NCBI GenBank assembly: GCA_025210475.1
Contig: JAOARW010000053.1
Coordinates: 62,001-126,000, forward strand
DNA from: Carboxylicivirga sp.
GTDB taxonomy: Bacteria; Bacteroidota; Bacteroidia; Bacteroidales; Marinilabiliaceae
Reading direction: 5' to 3'
Length of the DNA: 64,000 bases
Below are positions 1-8,698 of the stretch, one piece after another. The notes under the pieces were generated by a model. That model saw only the letters and a list, made by a program, of their open reading frames with translations. It searched no databases and was not told the origin of the DNA. The position numbers were made by a program, and so were the translations under genes. Each line of letters starts with the position of its first letter. Within the stretch, counting starts at the first letter, position 1.

Positions 1-311
1 GTGTAAAACAACGACATGCTAATAATCTCGATGGCAATCCACACTAAATAATTGCCGATGGAAATATGCCGACTTCTTTTAGCTGAATGGTACATTATGA
101 CCCGACTGATGACAACCACCAATACCCCTGTAAGAATAACCAGACTGGAATAGAAGAACAATTCAGTTTTGGAAATAGAAAACCAGTTACTGACATTAAA
201 GGGGTGATAGATATTAATAAATACCAAAGCAAACACAGCCGTAAATAAAATAAGGCTGACAATGTTTTTCTTTTTAAGCAGAAAGGATGGTATCGCTTTA
301 CTAAAATCCAT
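1..311 (-). CDS. Partial membrane protein, likely N-terminal part of a LytTR-type regulator
   Basis: An open frame of 103 codons begins at ATG 311-309 and runs leftward off the window without a stop, so the gene is truncated by the edge. The visible part starts MDFSKAIPSFLLKKK and holds three hydrophobic stretches, near residues 16-34, 51-69 and 85-103, joined by short polar loops. This layout (short cytoplasmic start, then a small multi-pass membrane domain) resembles the sensor half of Bacteroidota LytTR regulators, but the DNA-binding domain would lie outside the window, so the family call is inference. It is transcribed divergently from the hydrolase at 553. A direct repeat at 399-427 lies about 90-115 bp upstream of its start. 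Confidence 0.6.
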   Translation of the reverse strand, partial: MDFSKAIPSFLLKKKNIVSLILFTAVFALVFINIYHPFNVSNWFSISKTELFFYSSLVILTGVLVVVISRVIMYHSAKRSRHISIGNYLVWIAIEIISMSLFY

Positions 312-398
312 GATTGCATAAAGATGCAACATAAACTTTAATTTAAGAATGGATAAGATGACTTTTTTGTTTTTTCAAGCCCGATTTCAATCCCAGAA

Positions 399-427
399 TT
401 CACCCCGATATATAAAATTTCACCCCG
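399..427. repeat. Direct repeat TTCACCCCG, two copies 20 bp apart
   Basis: TTCACCCCG occurs at 399-407 and 419-427, so the copies sit two helical turns apart with an 11-bp spacer. They lie in the divergent promoter region between the truncated regulator and the hydrolase. Paired 9-bp direct repeats with this spacing are the usual layout of LytTR-type binding sites, so this may be an autoregulatory site. The sequence shows the repeat; the function is inference. Confidence 0.4.
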
Positions 428-552
428 CATATGCCTGTTTAAGCCCATCAGAGGGGCGAAACTCACATAAAATTGCAAAGCACTATTTTCTTGAGTTGGT
501 TTGTATCGAAGATGTAAACAGAAATAGAAACATCGCATATTTATGAAACTCC

Positions 553-1677
553 ATGAATTATTTTTTTCTATATCAAACTCTGAAGGCACGGTTTTCATCG
601 GGAGCTGCCACACACTCTCCCGGTGAAAGTGCTTTTGGTTTTTTAACACAAGAGTTTCATTCCCGGTATAAGAATCTGTATCAAAATTCAGAATTACCAT
701 TTGATATTTCTCTACCTGATTCTGAATTAAACAAAGATTTTATCTATCCCATATTTCACCCTAATAAGGAACAACAATCTGATGGCTGTATTATTTTACT
801 GCATGGATTAAATGAACGTAGTTGGGATAAGTATTTGGCCTGGGGATATCAATTGGCCAACTATACACGTAAGACAGTTATACTCTTTCCCATAGCCCAC
901 CATATGAATCGCTCGCCTAAAGCATGGAGTGATCCGCGGCAAATGAGTTCATTTGTGAAGCATCGGCGATCAATATTGCCTGAGGTGAATCAATTAAGCG
1001 TTGCCAATGTTGCCTTAAGTGAGCGACTAACGAACCGACCGGAACGTTTTCTTTTGTCAGGTTATCAGGCCGCCAACGATATATTGGATTTGGTTGATCA
1101 CATACGATCTGGTCATCACCCCATGATTATGAAAGAAGCCAAGATTGATTTTTTTGCCTATTCAATTGGCTCCTTTTTAGCTCAGATATTATTTCTGGCT
1201 AATGGAGATAAGGAGTTGGCCAATAGTAAATTATTGATTTTTTGTGGTGGTAGTACTTTTACCGATTGGCAAGGGGTATCGAAGTATATTATGGATAGTA
1301 AGGCATTTGAACGTTTGCATAACTACTACGAATCAGAAAATAAGTTTGATCCAACCGTATTGCATGTGATGAATGAAACGTCATTAGGACGTTCGTTTGT
1401 TGATATGTTATCCTTAAAGAACTTAAAAAAACGAAGTGGAAAGTGTTTTCTCTCGATGAAAGATCGTGTATCAACGGTTGTTTTGAAGAATGATAACGTG
1501 GCAATTGCTGATAAAGTTAAAAATACTTTAAAAGGGATGCGTGTGGAAGAATGGGATTTTAAATATCCCTATTCGCACATCATGCCATTTCCTTTGCTTT
1601 CTAATAAATTGGTAAATCAGGTTAACAAGGCTTTTGACAGATTGATGTTAAAAGCGGCTCTGCTTTTTACAACTTAA
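553..1677 (+). CDS. Alpha/beta-hydrolase fold protein (possibly DUF6051)
   Basis: A 374-residue cytoplasmic protein with no signal peptide. An oxyanion-type motif LLHGLNERSW lies at residues 82-91, a nucleophile elbow AYSIG at 202-206 (Ser204; the first Gly of GxSxG is Ala), a plausible acid at Asp314 and a late His342 in YSHIMP. Together these are an alpha/beta-hydrolase triad. The substrate cannot be told. The length and the HGLNERSW motif recall a Bacteroidota family of unknown function (DUF6051, from memory). It stands alone, divergent from the partial regulator and ending at a bidirectional terminator shared with transketolase. Confidence 0.65.
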   Translation: MNYFFLYQTLKARFSSGAATHSPGESAFGFLTQEFHSRYKNLYQNSELPFDISLPDSELNKDFIYPIFHPNKEQQSDGCIILLHGLNERSWDKYLAWGYQLANYTRKTVILFPIAHHMNRSPKAWSDPRQMSSFVKHRRSILPEVNQLSVANVALSERLTNRPERFLLSGYQAANDILDLVDHIRSGHHPMIMKEAKIDFFAYSIGSFLAQILFLANGDKELANSKLLIFCGGSTFTDWQGVSKYIMDSKAFERLHNYYESENKFDPTVLHVMNETSLGRSFVDMLSLKNLKKRSGKCFLSMKDRVSTVVLKNDNVAIADKVKNTLKGMRVEEWDFKYPYSHIMPFPLLSNKLVNQVNKAFDRLMLKAALLFTT

Positions 1678-1702
1678 TGAGAATGAATGATGTTAGCCTG
1701 AA

Positions 1703-1743
1703 AAAAAAGGGTGATTGGTTAAACGTAACCATCACCCTTTTTT
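1703..1743. terminator. Bidirectional intrinsic terminator between hydrolase and tkt
   Basis: The arms GGGTGAT-T-GGTT and AACC-ATCACCC form an 11-bp stem with one bulged T. An A-run precedes it and a T-run follows it, so it can terminate both convergent genes. Confidence 0.85.
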
Positions 1744-1765
1744 AGATTTTATAGTAAGCAATTGC

Positions 1766-3790
1766 TTATTTACCTAGCATGTCAGTAACCTGGTTAAATA
1801 CATTTTCACCAGTGAAACCAAATTCTTTGTCCAATACCGTATAAGGTGCTGAATAACCAAAGTGGTCTAAGCCCCATACTTTTCCATTGGCACCAACCAA
1901 ACCTTCAAGAGTTACAGGTAATCCTGCAGTCATACCAAATCGAGGTGTTTCGGCTGGTAATACGGTTGCCTGATAGCTGGCAGCCTGATTACGGAATAAT
2001 CCTTCAGAAATCACTGAAACTACATTTACTTTCAAGCCTTTTTGCTCGCGCAACAGTTTAGCACCATCTACTAAAGTAGCTACTTCAGAACCTGATGCCA
2101 ATAGAACAACATCAGGAGTGTCTGCATCTTTTTCTACGATGTAAGCACCTTTCTCAGCCTTAAGCGCCATTTCATAAGAGCTTCCAGGAAGGTTAGCAAT
2201 ATTCTGACGCGACAAAATCAAAGCCGTTGGAGTTTTGGTATTCTCCATGGCCATTTTCCAGGCTACGGTACCTTCGTTAACATCAGCCGGACGAAGCACT
2301 AACATACCATTATCACCGTGGTGATTCTTTAATTTCTCCATTAAGCGAATTTGTGCTTCCTGCTCAATAGGCTGGTGTGTAGGACCATCTTCACCTACGC
2401 GGAAGGCATCATGTGTCCAGACATATTTAACCGGCAATTGCATTAAGGCAGCCATACGGGCAGCAGGCTTCATATAATCTGAGAATACAAAGAAAGTACC
2501 ACAAGCCGCAATAACACCACCGTGAAGAGCCATACCATTAGCGATAGCACCCATTGTAAGCTCTGCTACACCAATCTGAAGGAAGGCACCTGAGAAATCA
2601 CCTTTTTTAAATACAGTTGTTTTCTTTAAGAAACCATCTGTTTTATCAGAGTTAGCAAGGTCGGCCGACATTACAATCATGTTTTCAACCTGCTCAGCTA
2701 ATGCACCTAATACAGTTGCAGAAGCAGCACGTGTTGCAGCACCTGCTTTTTGCTCAATGGCTGCGTAATCAACATCTGTTTCGCCAGTGATGAATTTTTC
2801 AAGTTTAGCCGCTAATTCAGGATTAGCTTTAGCCCACTCGTCCTGTTCTGCTTTTTTGTCAGCTACATAGGCCGCTTTGGTTTTATGCGCTTCGGCATAT
2901 AACTCAGCTACCTCAGCAAAAATCTGGAAAGGATTTTCTGCATCACCACCTAAATTCTTAATTGTATCGGCGAATGATGCACCTGCCGCACTTAGAGGCT
3001 GGCCATGGGTAGATACCATTTTCTCAAATGAATCGCCACCATCGGTTACAGCACCTTTACCCATTATTGTTTTACCAATAATTAAGAATGGTTTTTCAGT
3101 TTCAGCGTTAGCAGCATCTAAAGCTTTGCGAATCTGATCATGGTCATTACCATCAATAGTCATGGTAGCCCATCCCCATGCTTCGTATTTTTTAGCAGTA
3201 TCTTCAATGGTCACATCGTCACACACTGTTGATAACTGAATATCATTTGAATCATAGAACATTACCAGATTGCTTAAGCCTAAGTGGCCGGCAATTCGTC
3301 CTGCACCTTGAGAGATTTCCTCCTGAATACCACCATCAGAGATGAAAGTATAGGTTTTGTGACTCATCCACTCACCAAAGCGTGCAACTAAGAAGCGCTC
3401 AGCAATAGCTGCACCAACAGCCATCACATGACCTTGTCCGAGTGGACCAGATGTGTTTTCAACACCTCTTTCAAAATCAACTTCCGGGTGGCCTGGTGTA
3501 GGGCTGCCCCACTGACGGAAATTGGCACATTCATCCATGCTATAAGTACCGGTTAATGCCAAACCAGCATATAACATTGGCGACATATGGCCAGGATCAA
3601 GGAAAAAACGGTCACGATTAAACCAGGTACGATCTGTCGGGTCATAGTTCAGGTATTCCGAAAACAATACATGCATAAAATCTGCACCACCCATTGCACC
3701 GCCCGGGTGACCTGATTTTGCTTTTTCAACCATTGCGGCTGATAAAATCCGAATGTTGTCGGCTGCCAACTTTGAAATGTTCTTGTCCAT
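1766..3790 (-). CDS. tkt: Transketolase
   Basis: A 674-residue full-length transketolase, the thiamine-diphosphate enzyme that moves two-carbon ketol units in the non-oxidative pentose phosphate pathway. The substrate-binding GHPGGAMGGADFMH lies at residues 28-40. The cofactor region carries SDGGIQEE (148-155) and YDSND (176-180), the Gly-Asp-Gly...Asn pattern with Ser in place of the first Gly. The pyrimidine and C-terminal domains follow, with IGVAEL and a FGYSAP-type tail. The ATG at 3790 gives the expected N-terminus (MDKNISKLAADNIR). Monocistronic; a -7 box candidate (TATTTTTG on the minus strand) lies at 3947-3940, about 150 nt upstream. Confidence 0.96.
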   Translation of the reverse strand: MDKNISKLAADNIRILSAAMVEKAKSGHPGGAMGGADFMHVLFSEYLNYDPTDRTWFNRDRFFLDPGHMSPMLYAGLALTGTYSMDECANFRQWGSPTPGHPEVDFERGVENTSGPLGQGHVMAVGAAIAERFLVARFGEWMSHKTYTFISDGGIQEEISQGAGRIAGHLGLSNLVMFYDSNDIQLSTVCDDVTIEDTAKKYEAWGWATMTIDGNDHDQIRKALDAANAETEKPFLIIGKTIMGKGAVTDGGDSFEKMVSTHGQPLSAAGASFADTIKNLGGDAENPFQIFAEVAELYAEAHKTKAAYVADKKAEQDEWAKANPELAAKLEKFITGETDVDYAAIEQKAGAATRAASATVLGALAEQVENMIVMSADLANSDKTDGFLKKTTVFKKGDFSGAFLQIGVAELTMGAIANGMALHGGVIAACGTFFVFSDYMKPAARMAALMQLPVKYVWTHDAFRVGEDGPTHQPIEQEAQIRLMEKLKNHHGDNGMLVLRPADVNEGTVAWKMAMENTKTPTALILSRQNIANLPGSSYEMALKAEKGAYIVEKDADTPDVVLLASGSEVATLVDGAKLLREQKGLKVNVVSVISEGLFRNQAASYQATVLPAETPRFGMTAGLPVTLEGLVGANGKVWGLDHFGYSAPYTVLDKEFGFTGENVFNQVTDMLGK

Positions 3791-3939
3791 TACGTTTTTA
3801 AAATTTTAATATTTCATACAGTTCATCCTGCATGGAACATGCTCGAAAGCCCGGATATTACCGTGCTTCCGAACAGGTTTCTATTGTTGCTTATTTATGC
3901 TGTAAATACACAACAGTAGAATAGTCTTCAAACTGTCGG

Positions 3940-3947
3940 CAAAAATA
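3940..3947 (-). promoter_or_regulatory. Candidate -7 box for tkt
   Basis: The minus strand reads TATTTTTG here, a match to the Bacteroidota TAnnTTTG element, 150 nt upstream of the tkt start. No well-spaced TTG was found. The rest of the 319-bp divergent gap (3791-4109) holds the pdxB promoter and no open frame worth calling. Confidence 0.35.
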
Positions 3948-4056
3948 CACTTTTTTCTAAAGTGGGTAAATTTAATTTGATATGACTTTAATTGTTTTTC
4001 GCTGATTTGCTATTCATTAAGAAGAATAATGCGTTTACAGCATATTTATTTAACAA

Positions 4057-4088
4057 TTGCACCTAATTACCAGTATTTGTTATTTTTG
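4057..4088 (+). promoter_or_regulatory. Promoter of pdxB (TTG-N21-TAnnTTTG)
   Basis: TTG at 4057-4059 and TATTTTTG at 4081-4088 are 21 bp apart, within the 17-23 bp expected for the Bacteroidota primary sigma factor. Transcription would start about 15-20 nt before the ATG at 4110. Confidence 0.6.
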
Positions 4089-4109
4089 GAACTTACTTTT
4101 TAAAAAGCT

Positions 4110-5243
4110 ATGCTGAAGATAATCGCAGATAATAAAATTCCATTCCTGAAAGGAGCCTTGGAAAATTTTGCTGAAGTACAATATTTGCCCGGAGCTATTA
4201 TTAATAATGAGGTATTATTGGATGCTGATGCACTTATAACCCGAACCCGAACTAAATGCAATCAAAACACACTGGAGAATACGAAGGTGAAACTGATTAC
4301 CTCCGCCACTATTGGCTACGACCACATCGATACTAAATGGTGCGAAAATAATGGTATTGATTGGACCAATGCGCCTGGCTGTAACTCCGAATCGGTGAAG
4401 CAATATGTGGCTGCTGTGCTGGCCTTGTTGGTTAAGGAAAAAGGATGGCAATTGGAAGGACGCACCATTGCAGTTGTAGGTGTTGGTAATGTAGGAAGCA
4501 AAGTAAGTGCTATGGCCCGGGCTTTGGGAATGATAGTTTATGAAGTTGATCCGCCCCGCGCCAGAGAAGAAAGCGACATGCATTTTTATGAATTAGATGA
4601 AGTTGTTGGTAAAGCTGATGTTATAACATTTCATACGCCATTAATCAGAGATGGTGAGGATAAAACCTTCCACTTATGTGATTCTGACTTACTCTCAAAA
4701 ATGAAGACCAATGCTGTTGTTATCAATTCATCTCGAGGTGAGGTGGTTGATGGAACTGCTTTAAAAGCAGCTTTGATGAATAAAAAAATTGAAGCGGCAG
4801 TTTTGGATGTATGGGAGAGTGAGCCTAAGATTGATGCTGAACTTCTTGATTTAGTATGGATTGCTACGCCGCATATTGCCGGTTATTCGCAAGATGGAAA
4901 AGCCAAAGGTACCCAGATGAGTGTGCAAGCCATCAGTCGGTATTTCAACCTGGGAATTGATAATTGGCAGGCTTCAAATATACCGCAACCTAAGCATCCT
5001 GTTATTGCAATAGATGGAACAAACAAAACTTTTGAATTGATTTTGGCAGAGGCCATATTACACACCTATCCTCTTAAAAGCGATGATGCCGATTTACGAA
5101 GCGATATAGAAAGATTTGAGTACTTACGGGGTGCTTATCCTGTTAGGCGAGAGTTTGCAGCCTATGATGTAGAAATATCCGGAGGAAGCATTGATGCGAA
5201 GAACAAGCTGGAAAAGATTGGATTTAGGAGTGTAAAGATATAA
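4110..5243 (+). CDS. pdxB: 4-phosphoerythronate dehydrogenase
   Basis: A 377-residue member of the D-2-hydroxyacid dehydrogenase family. It oxidises 4-phosphoerythronate in the DXP-dependent branch of pyridoxal phosphate synthesis. The NAD-binding GVGNVG lies at residues 124-129 followed by the acidic end of the second strand (YEVDPPR). Catalytic Arg (SSRGEVVDGTAL), Glu (WESEP) and His (TPHIAGYSQDG) are all present. The C-terminal extension beyond the dehydrogenase core, about 85 residues, is the PdxB dimerisation domain that separates it from SerA. Single gene; a short GC-rich hairpin follows its stop. Confidence 0.93.
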   Translation: MLKIIADNKIPFLKGALENFAEVQYLPGAIINNEVLLDADALITRTRTKCNQNTLENTKVKLITSATIGYDHIDTKWCENNGIDWTNAPGCNSESVKQYVAAVLALLVKEKGWQLEGRTIAVVGVGNVGSKVSAMARALGMIVYEVDPPRAREESDMHFYELDEVVGKADVITFHTPLIRDGEDKTFHLCDSDLLSKMKTNAVVINSSRGEVVDGTALKAALMNKKIEAAVLDVWESEPKIDAELLDLVWIATPHIAGYSQDGKAKGTQMSVQAISRYFNLGIDNWQASNIPQPKHPVIAIDGTNKTFELILAEAILHTYPLKSDDADLRSDIERFEYLRGAYPVRREFAAYDVEISGGSIDAKNKLEKIGFRSVKI

Positions 5244-5250
5244 GAGCAGC

Positions 5251-5264
5251 GGGGCGGACGCCCC
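5251..5264. terminator. Short GC-rich hairpin between pdxB and the cPGS-like gene
   Basis: GGGGC and GCCCC flank a GGAC loop in the 42-bp gap between two convergent genes. The stem is strong for this AT-rich DNA, but no T-run follows, so it is only a possible terminator. Confidence 0.35.
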
Positions 5265-5285
5265 ACCACTCGATAAAATCCAGAA

Positions 5286-6632
5286 TTAGACTTTACTCAA
5301 TTTTAAATTATGACTGTTAACAAATTCCTTAATTGACTCGCATAATGTTGGCTGGCCAATTTCTTGTAAGTCGTAATAAACACGTGTATTGGGTTTTGTT
5401 ATTTCAACAATGCGGTTTAGGTCAATTGGTGTTCCAATGATGACTGAATCGCAAGGAACATTATCGATGGTGGCCTGTAAATCTTTTACCTGCTCATCGC
5501 CATAACCCATGGCTGGCAATAAGGTTCCTATTTCAGGATATATTTGATAGGTTTCAGCCAGTTTACCAACAGCATATTCGCGTGGATCAACAATTTCTGA
5601 AGCACCAAATTTTTTCGCAGCAACAATACCGGCACCAATTTTCATTTCACCGTGGGTCAATGTTGGTCCATCTTCAATCACCAACACACGCTTGCCTTTA
5701 ATGGCCGCAATATCATCCACCCGAATAGGAGATGCGCCATCAACAACAGTCGCCATTGGGTTAGCAGCCTCAATGTTGCTGCGAAGCTGGTTGATATCTT
5801 CCGGAGAAGCACTATCCATTTTGTTAATAACCACCACATCGGCCATTCGAAGATTAACTTCACCCGGATAGTAAGATAGTTCGTGATTAACGCGGTGTGG
5901 ATCGGCAACAGTAATTAATAAATCGGGTTTGTAGAATGAGAAGTCATTGTTACCCCCATCCCATAGGATGACATCACAGCCGTCAGGATCGTTCTCGGCC
6001 GCATCAATAATAGCCTGATAATCTACACCGGCATATATAACATTGCCACGAACCACGTGAGGTTCATATTCTTCCATTTCTTCGATGGTACACTTATGAA
6101 AAGCCAAATCTTCAACAGTGGCAAATCGTTGAACCTTTTGTTTTACCAAATCGCCGTAAGGCATTGGGTGACGAATGGCAACGACCTTTAAGCCCTGTTC
6201 CATCAATAGTTCAATAACTTTACGCGAAGTCTGGCTTTTGCCGCAGCCTGTGCGGGTTGCACATACGGAGATGACTGGTTTGTTGCTTCTGATTTGTGTA
6301 TCGTTAGGACCTAACAGCATAAACGAAGCACCAGCCGCATTAACACGTGCTGAAAGGTTCATAACCCGATTATAAGGCACATCGCTATACGAGAAGACAC
6401 ATACATCAGCTTCTTTTTCAATTATCAGTTTTTCAAGGTCATCTTCGGCAAAAATAGGAATACCATCCGGGTAAAGCTGTCCTGCCAGTTCGGCCGGATA
6501 CTTTCGTCCATCAATATCGGGAATTTGGGCGGCTGTAAAAGCTACCACTTTGTAATCCTGATTGTTTCTGAAAAAGGTGTTGAAGTTGTGAAAATCCCTA
6601 CCGGCAGCACCGATAATAATCGCTTTTTGCAT
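5286..6632 (-). CDS. Cyclic 2,3-diphosphoglycerate synthetase-like protein
   Basis: A 448-residue cytoplasmic protein. An N-terminal Rossmann-like part (MQKAIIIGAAGRDFHNF) is followed by a P-loop, TRTGCGKSQTS at residues 126-136, and a G3-G-protein-style core (ILWDGGNN, VVINKMDSA). This architecture matches the archaeal enzyme that closes 2,3-diphosphoglycerate into its cyclic form with ATP, whose bacterial homologues are annotated the same way. Whether a mesophilic bacterium makes the cyclic compound is doubtful, so the real substrate in this organism is open. It stands alone, convergent with pdxB. Confidence 0.8.
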   Translation of the reverse strand: MQKAIIIGAAGRDFHNFNTFFRNNQDYKVVAFTAAQIPDIDGRKYPAELAGQLYPDGIPIFAEDDLEKLIIEKEADVCVFSYSDVPYNRVMNLSARVNAAGASFMLLGPNDTQIRSNKPVISVCATRTGCGKSQTSRKVIELLMEQGLKVVAIRHPMPYGDLVKQKVQRFATVEDLAFHKCTIEEMEEYEPHVVRGNVIYAGVDYQAIIDAAENDPDGCDVILWDGGNNDFSFYKPDLLITVADPHRVNHELSYYPGEVNLRMADVVVINKMDSASPEDINQLRSNIEAANPMATVVDGASPIRVDDIAAIKGKRVLVIEDGPTLTHGEMKIGAGIVAAKKFGASEIVDPREYAVGKLAETYQIYPEIGTLLPAMGYGDEQVKDLQATIDNVPCDSVIIGTPIDLNRIVEITKPNTRVYYDLQEIGQPTLCESIKEFVNSHNLKLSKV

Positions 6633-6771
6633 AATCTTGTCGATTTGGTTAGTACTAAATTTTAGGTGTTCATACTCAATGGCATGAGGTTTTATAAATA
6701 TACTTTTTGCATATCTAAAAGACTAATGATATAAACATGTTAAGAAACAGGATGTTGTACTTGAATTAATG

Positions 6772-6799
6772 TTGTTATTGGTGTATTTTAGTATGTTTG
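6772..6799 (+). promoter_or_regulatory. Promoter of acpH with almost no leader
   Basis: TTG at 6772-6774 and TATGTTTG at 6792-6799 are 17 bp apart. The -7 box ends only four bases before the ATG at 6804, so the transcript should start at or next to the start codon (leaderless or nearly so). Confidence 0.55.
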
Positions 6800-6803
6800 C
6801 CCT

Positions 6804-7400
6804 ATGAATTTTTTGGCTCATTTATATCTATCAGGCGATAACCCCCAGGTTCAAATTGGTAATTTCATTGGCGACCACGTAAAAGGGCGCGATTATGAAA
6901 AGTATGCACCAGCCATACGTAAGGGGATTTTGTTGCACCGAAAAATTGATCATTTTACCGATACGCATCCCCTTGTAAAAGAAAGTGCTAAGCGCCTTAA
7001 AGAGTGTTATGGACGCTATTCAGGCATCGTTATCGATGTGTTTTATGATCATTTTCTGGGGGTCAACTGGAATTCTTATTCTTCAATGCCGCTAAAAAAA
7101 TACGTTAGCCATGTTCATCAGGTACTTATGCGAAATTATTTTAAGTTGCCGGGGAATGTTAAACGGTTTCTGCCATTTATGGTAAAGAGTCGTCGGCTTG
7201 AAACCTATGCCACCAAAGAAGGGATTGAGAGAAGCCTCCAGATAATGTCGAATTACTCATCCTTGCCAGATCATTCGCGCTGGGCCATGGAGCAGATGGA
7301 AGATTACTATCGGGATTTTGATCAGGAGTTCAATGCCTTTTTTGCTGAACTAAGAGCCATGGCAGAGCAGGAATTGCTTATCGACGATAACAAAAAATGA
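6804..7400 (+). CDS. acpH: Acyl carrier protein phosphodiesterase (DUF479)
   Basis: A 198-residue protein of the AcpH family, which removes the 4'-phosphopantetheine arm from acyl carrier protein. It opens with the family start MNFLAHLYLSG and carries GNFIGDHVKGR (residues 19-29), the metal-binding LLHRKIDHFTDTHP near 50-63, and DVFYDHFLG near 80. The HD-like His/Asp residues are all kept. It stands alone. A phosphopantetheinyl transferase at 41003 performs the opposite reaction. Confidence 0.85.
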   Translation: MNFLAHLYLSGDNPQVQIGNFIGDHVKGRDYEKYAPAIRKGILLHRKIDHFTDTHPLVKESAKRLKECYGRYSGIVIDVFYDHFLGVNWNSYSSMPLKKYVSHVHQVLMRNYFKLPGNVKRFLPFMVKSRRLETYATKEGIERSLQIMSNYSSLPDHSRWAMEQMEDYYRDFDQEFNAFFAELRAMAEQELLIDDNKK

Positions 7401-7586
7401 TTTACATCGGAGGAATGAATGGTGATCAACTTGTTGATAATGGATGTTAATTGTAAATGAATTCAAGTAGTTTTATTTAACTACATGATCCTGCACAATA
7501 AGTAATTTGGCGACCTATTACAGTATTTTAATCCCTTTTTAATCATCTACAACCTTCATCTTTGTGTTGACTAATTCTTTAAGCTT

Positions 7587-8045
7587 ATGAACACAATGAT
7601 TGGAAGAATAATGATGAAAACAATCCTGTTACTAGTGGTGGGATTAACAAGTATCAACTCCATTAGCGCACAAATTAAAGCCGATGAAATAATTGGCATT
7701 TGGGAATTGGAGGATAAAACCAGTAAAATGGAAATTTACAAACAGAATGCCAGGTACTTTGGAAAGCTTTTGTATGGTAAAGATGTTGTAAATGAGGATG
7801 GAACTTCTAAGAAGGATACGGAAAACCCAGATCCGAAACTCAGAAAGCAGGATCTTATCGGGAGTACCTATATCAAAGATCTGGCTTTTGATGGGAAAGA
7901 ATACGACGACGGCAAAGTTTATGATTCATCAACAGGTAAAACGTGGAAGTGCTTTGTGAGTATTAAAGGTGGTGATTTGCATTTTACCGGGTATATGGGT
8001 GTAAAATGGTTAGGGCAAACCTATGTTTATAAACGTTTAAAATAA
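7587..8045 (+). CDS. DUF2147 family secreted protein
   Basis: A small exported protein, 152 residues from the first ATG. A second in-frame start at residue 10 (MKTILLLVVGL) gives a cleaner signal peptide ending ISAQ and may be the real one. The mature part has the DUF2147 pattern: IIGIWELEDKTSKMEIYK, GKLLYGKD, DLIGSTYIKDLAFDG, GKVYDSSTGKTW and a final GQTYVYKRL. The family is thought to be a small lipocalin-like barrel of unknown role. No operon partner. Confidence 0.8.
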   Translation: MNTMIGRIMMKTILLLVVGLTSINSISAQIKADEIIGIWELEDKTSKMEIYKQNARYFGKLLYGKDVVNEDGTSKKDTENPDPKLRKQDLIGSTYIKDLAFDGKEYDDGKVYDSSTGKTWKCFVSIKGGDLHFTGYMGVKWLGQTYVYKRLK

Positions 8046-8191
8046 TTGTGTCGCGGAAGGTCTGTTAGAAGAAAATTGCAAGGCTTAATGTGCGAATTAA
8101 TCGGGATGGTTTTTCTCCATTTAAAGCTATTGGTTCAGGCACGATAACACTTTATCAGATAGTAATAAAACCAGAAAACTTATCTTTGTAT

Positions 8192-8698
8192 ATGAATGAG
8201 ATGCGAATAATAGATGCAACAATTGACTGGGCAAAGGGTGAAATATTTGAAGCGATATTGACTCTCGTTTTTGGAGTTGTTTTAATAATCATAGCCATGT
8301 TTTTATTGAAGTTTGCAACAACTCAAGCAGCACAAGCATTGGTAATACCCTTATTTTGTATTGGTTTTATTATTGGTTTGCCAGGGGCATTTAATGCCTA
8401 CTCCAACCAAAAGAAGATGGCTCAATACCAAGCCAGTTATTTAAAAGACACAGTGGCTTTTGTTCACTCAGAGAAAACGAGGGTAGAAGGATTTCAGTCG
8501 TTGTATACCTATACCAAATATTTGGCAAGTGGCCTCTTTGCAACTTCATTTATTATTTTCTTTTTTCTGCAAAATAAAAATTGGCAGGCACTTGCCATTG
8601 CGATGGTTATTCTAGGTCTTTCGGGGTTGGATATTGACTACTTCTCGAAAGAAAGAGCCGATATATATTATCAAATTATAATTAATCAAGTACAATAA
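8192..8698 (+). CDS. Four-helix membrane protein of unknown function
   Basis: About 168 residues from ATG 8192 (the frame is open further up, from a GTG at 8090). A -7 box TATCTTTG at 8181-8188 lies just before 8192, which favours this start or the ATG at 8201. Four hydrophobic segments are seen: two adjacent near the N-terminus (ILTLVFGVVLIIIAMFLL and ALVIPLFCIGFIIGLPGAF) and two near the C-terminus (YLASGLFATSFIIFFFL and ALAIAMVILGLSGL). Its TAA overlaps the ATG of the AraC gene by one base, so the two are translationally coupled and probably act together. I do not recognise a named family. Confidence 0.7.
   Translation: MNEMRIIDATIDWAKGEIFEAILTLVFGVVLIIIAMFLLKFATTQAAQALVIPLFCIGFIIGLPGAFNAYSNQKKMAQYQASYLKDTVAFVHSEKTRVEGFQSLYTYTKYLASGLFATSFIIFFFLQNKNWQALAIAMVILGLSGLDIDYFSKERADIYYQIIINQVQ

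Noticed and set aside
349..546. 65-aa plus-strand frame in the divergent gap
   Set aside because: It spans the direct repeat and probable promoters, and its composition is not protein-like.
338..700. Open frame on the minus strand overlapping the start of the hydrolase
   Set aside because: It overlaps a clear hydrolase gene and the divergent promoter region, has no family features, and is not in a gene-like position.
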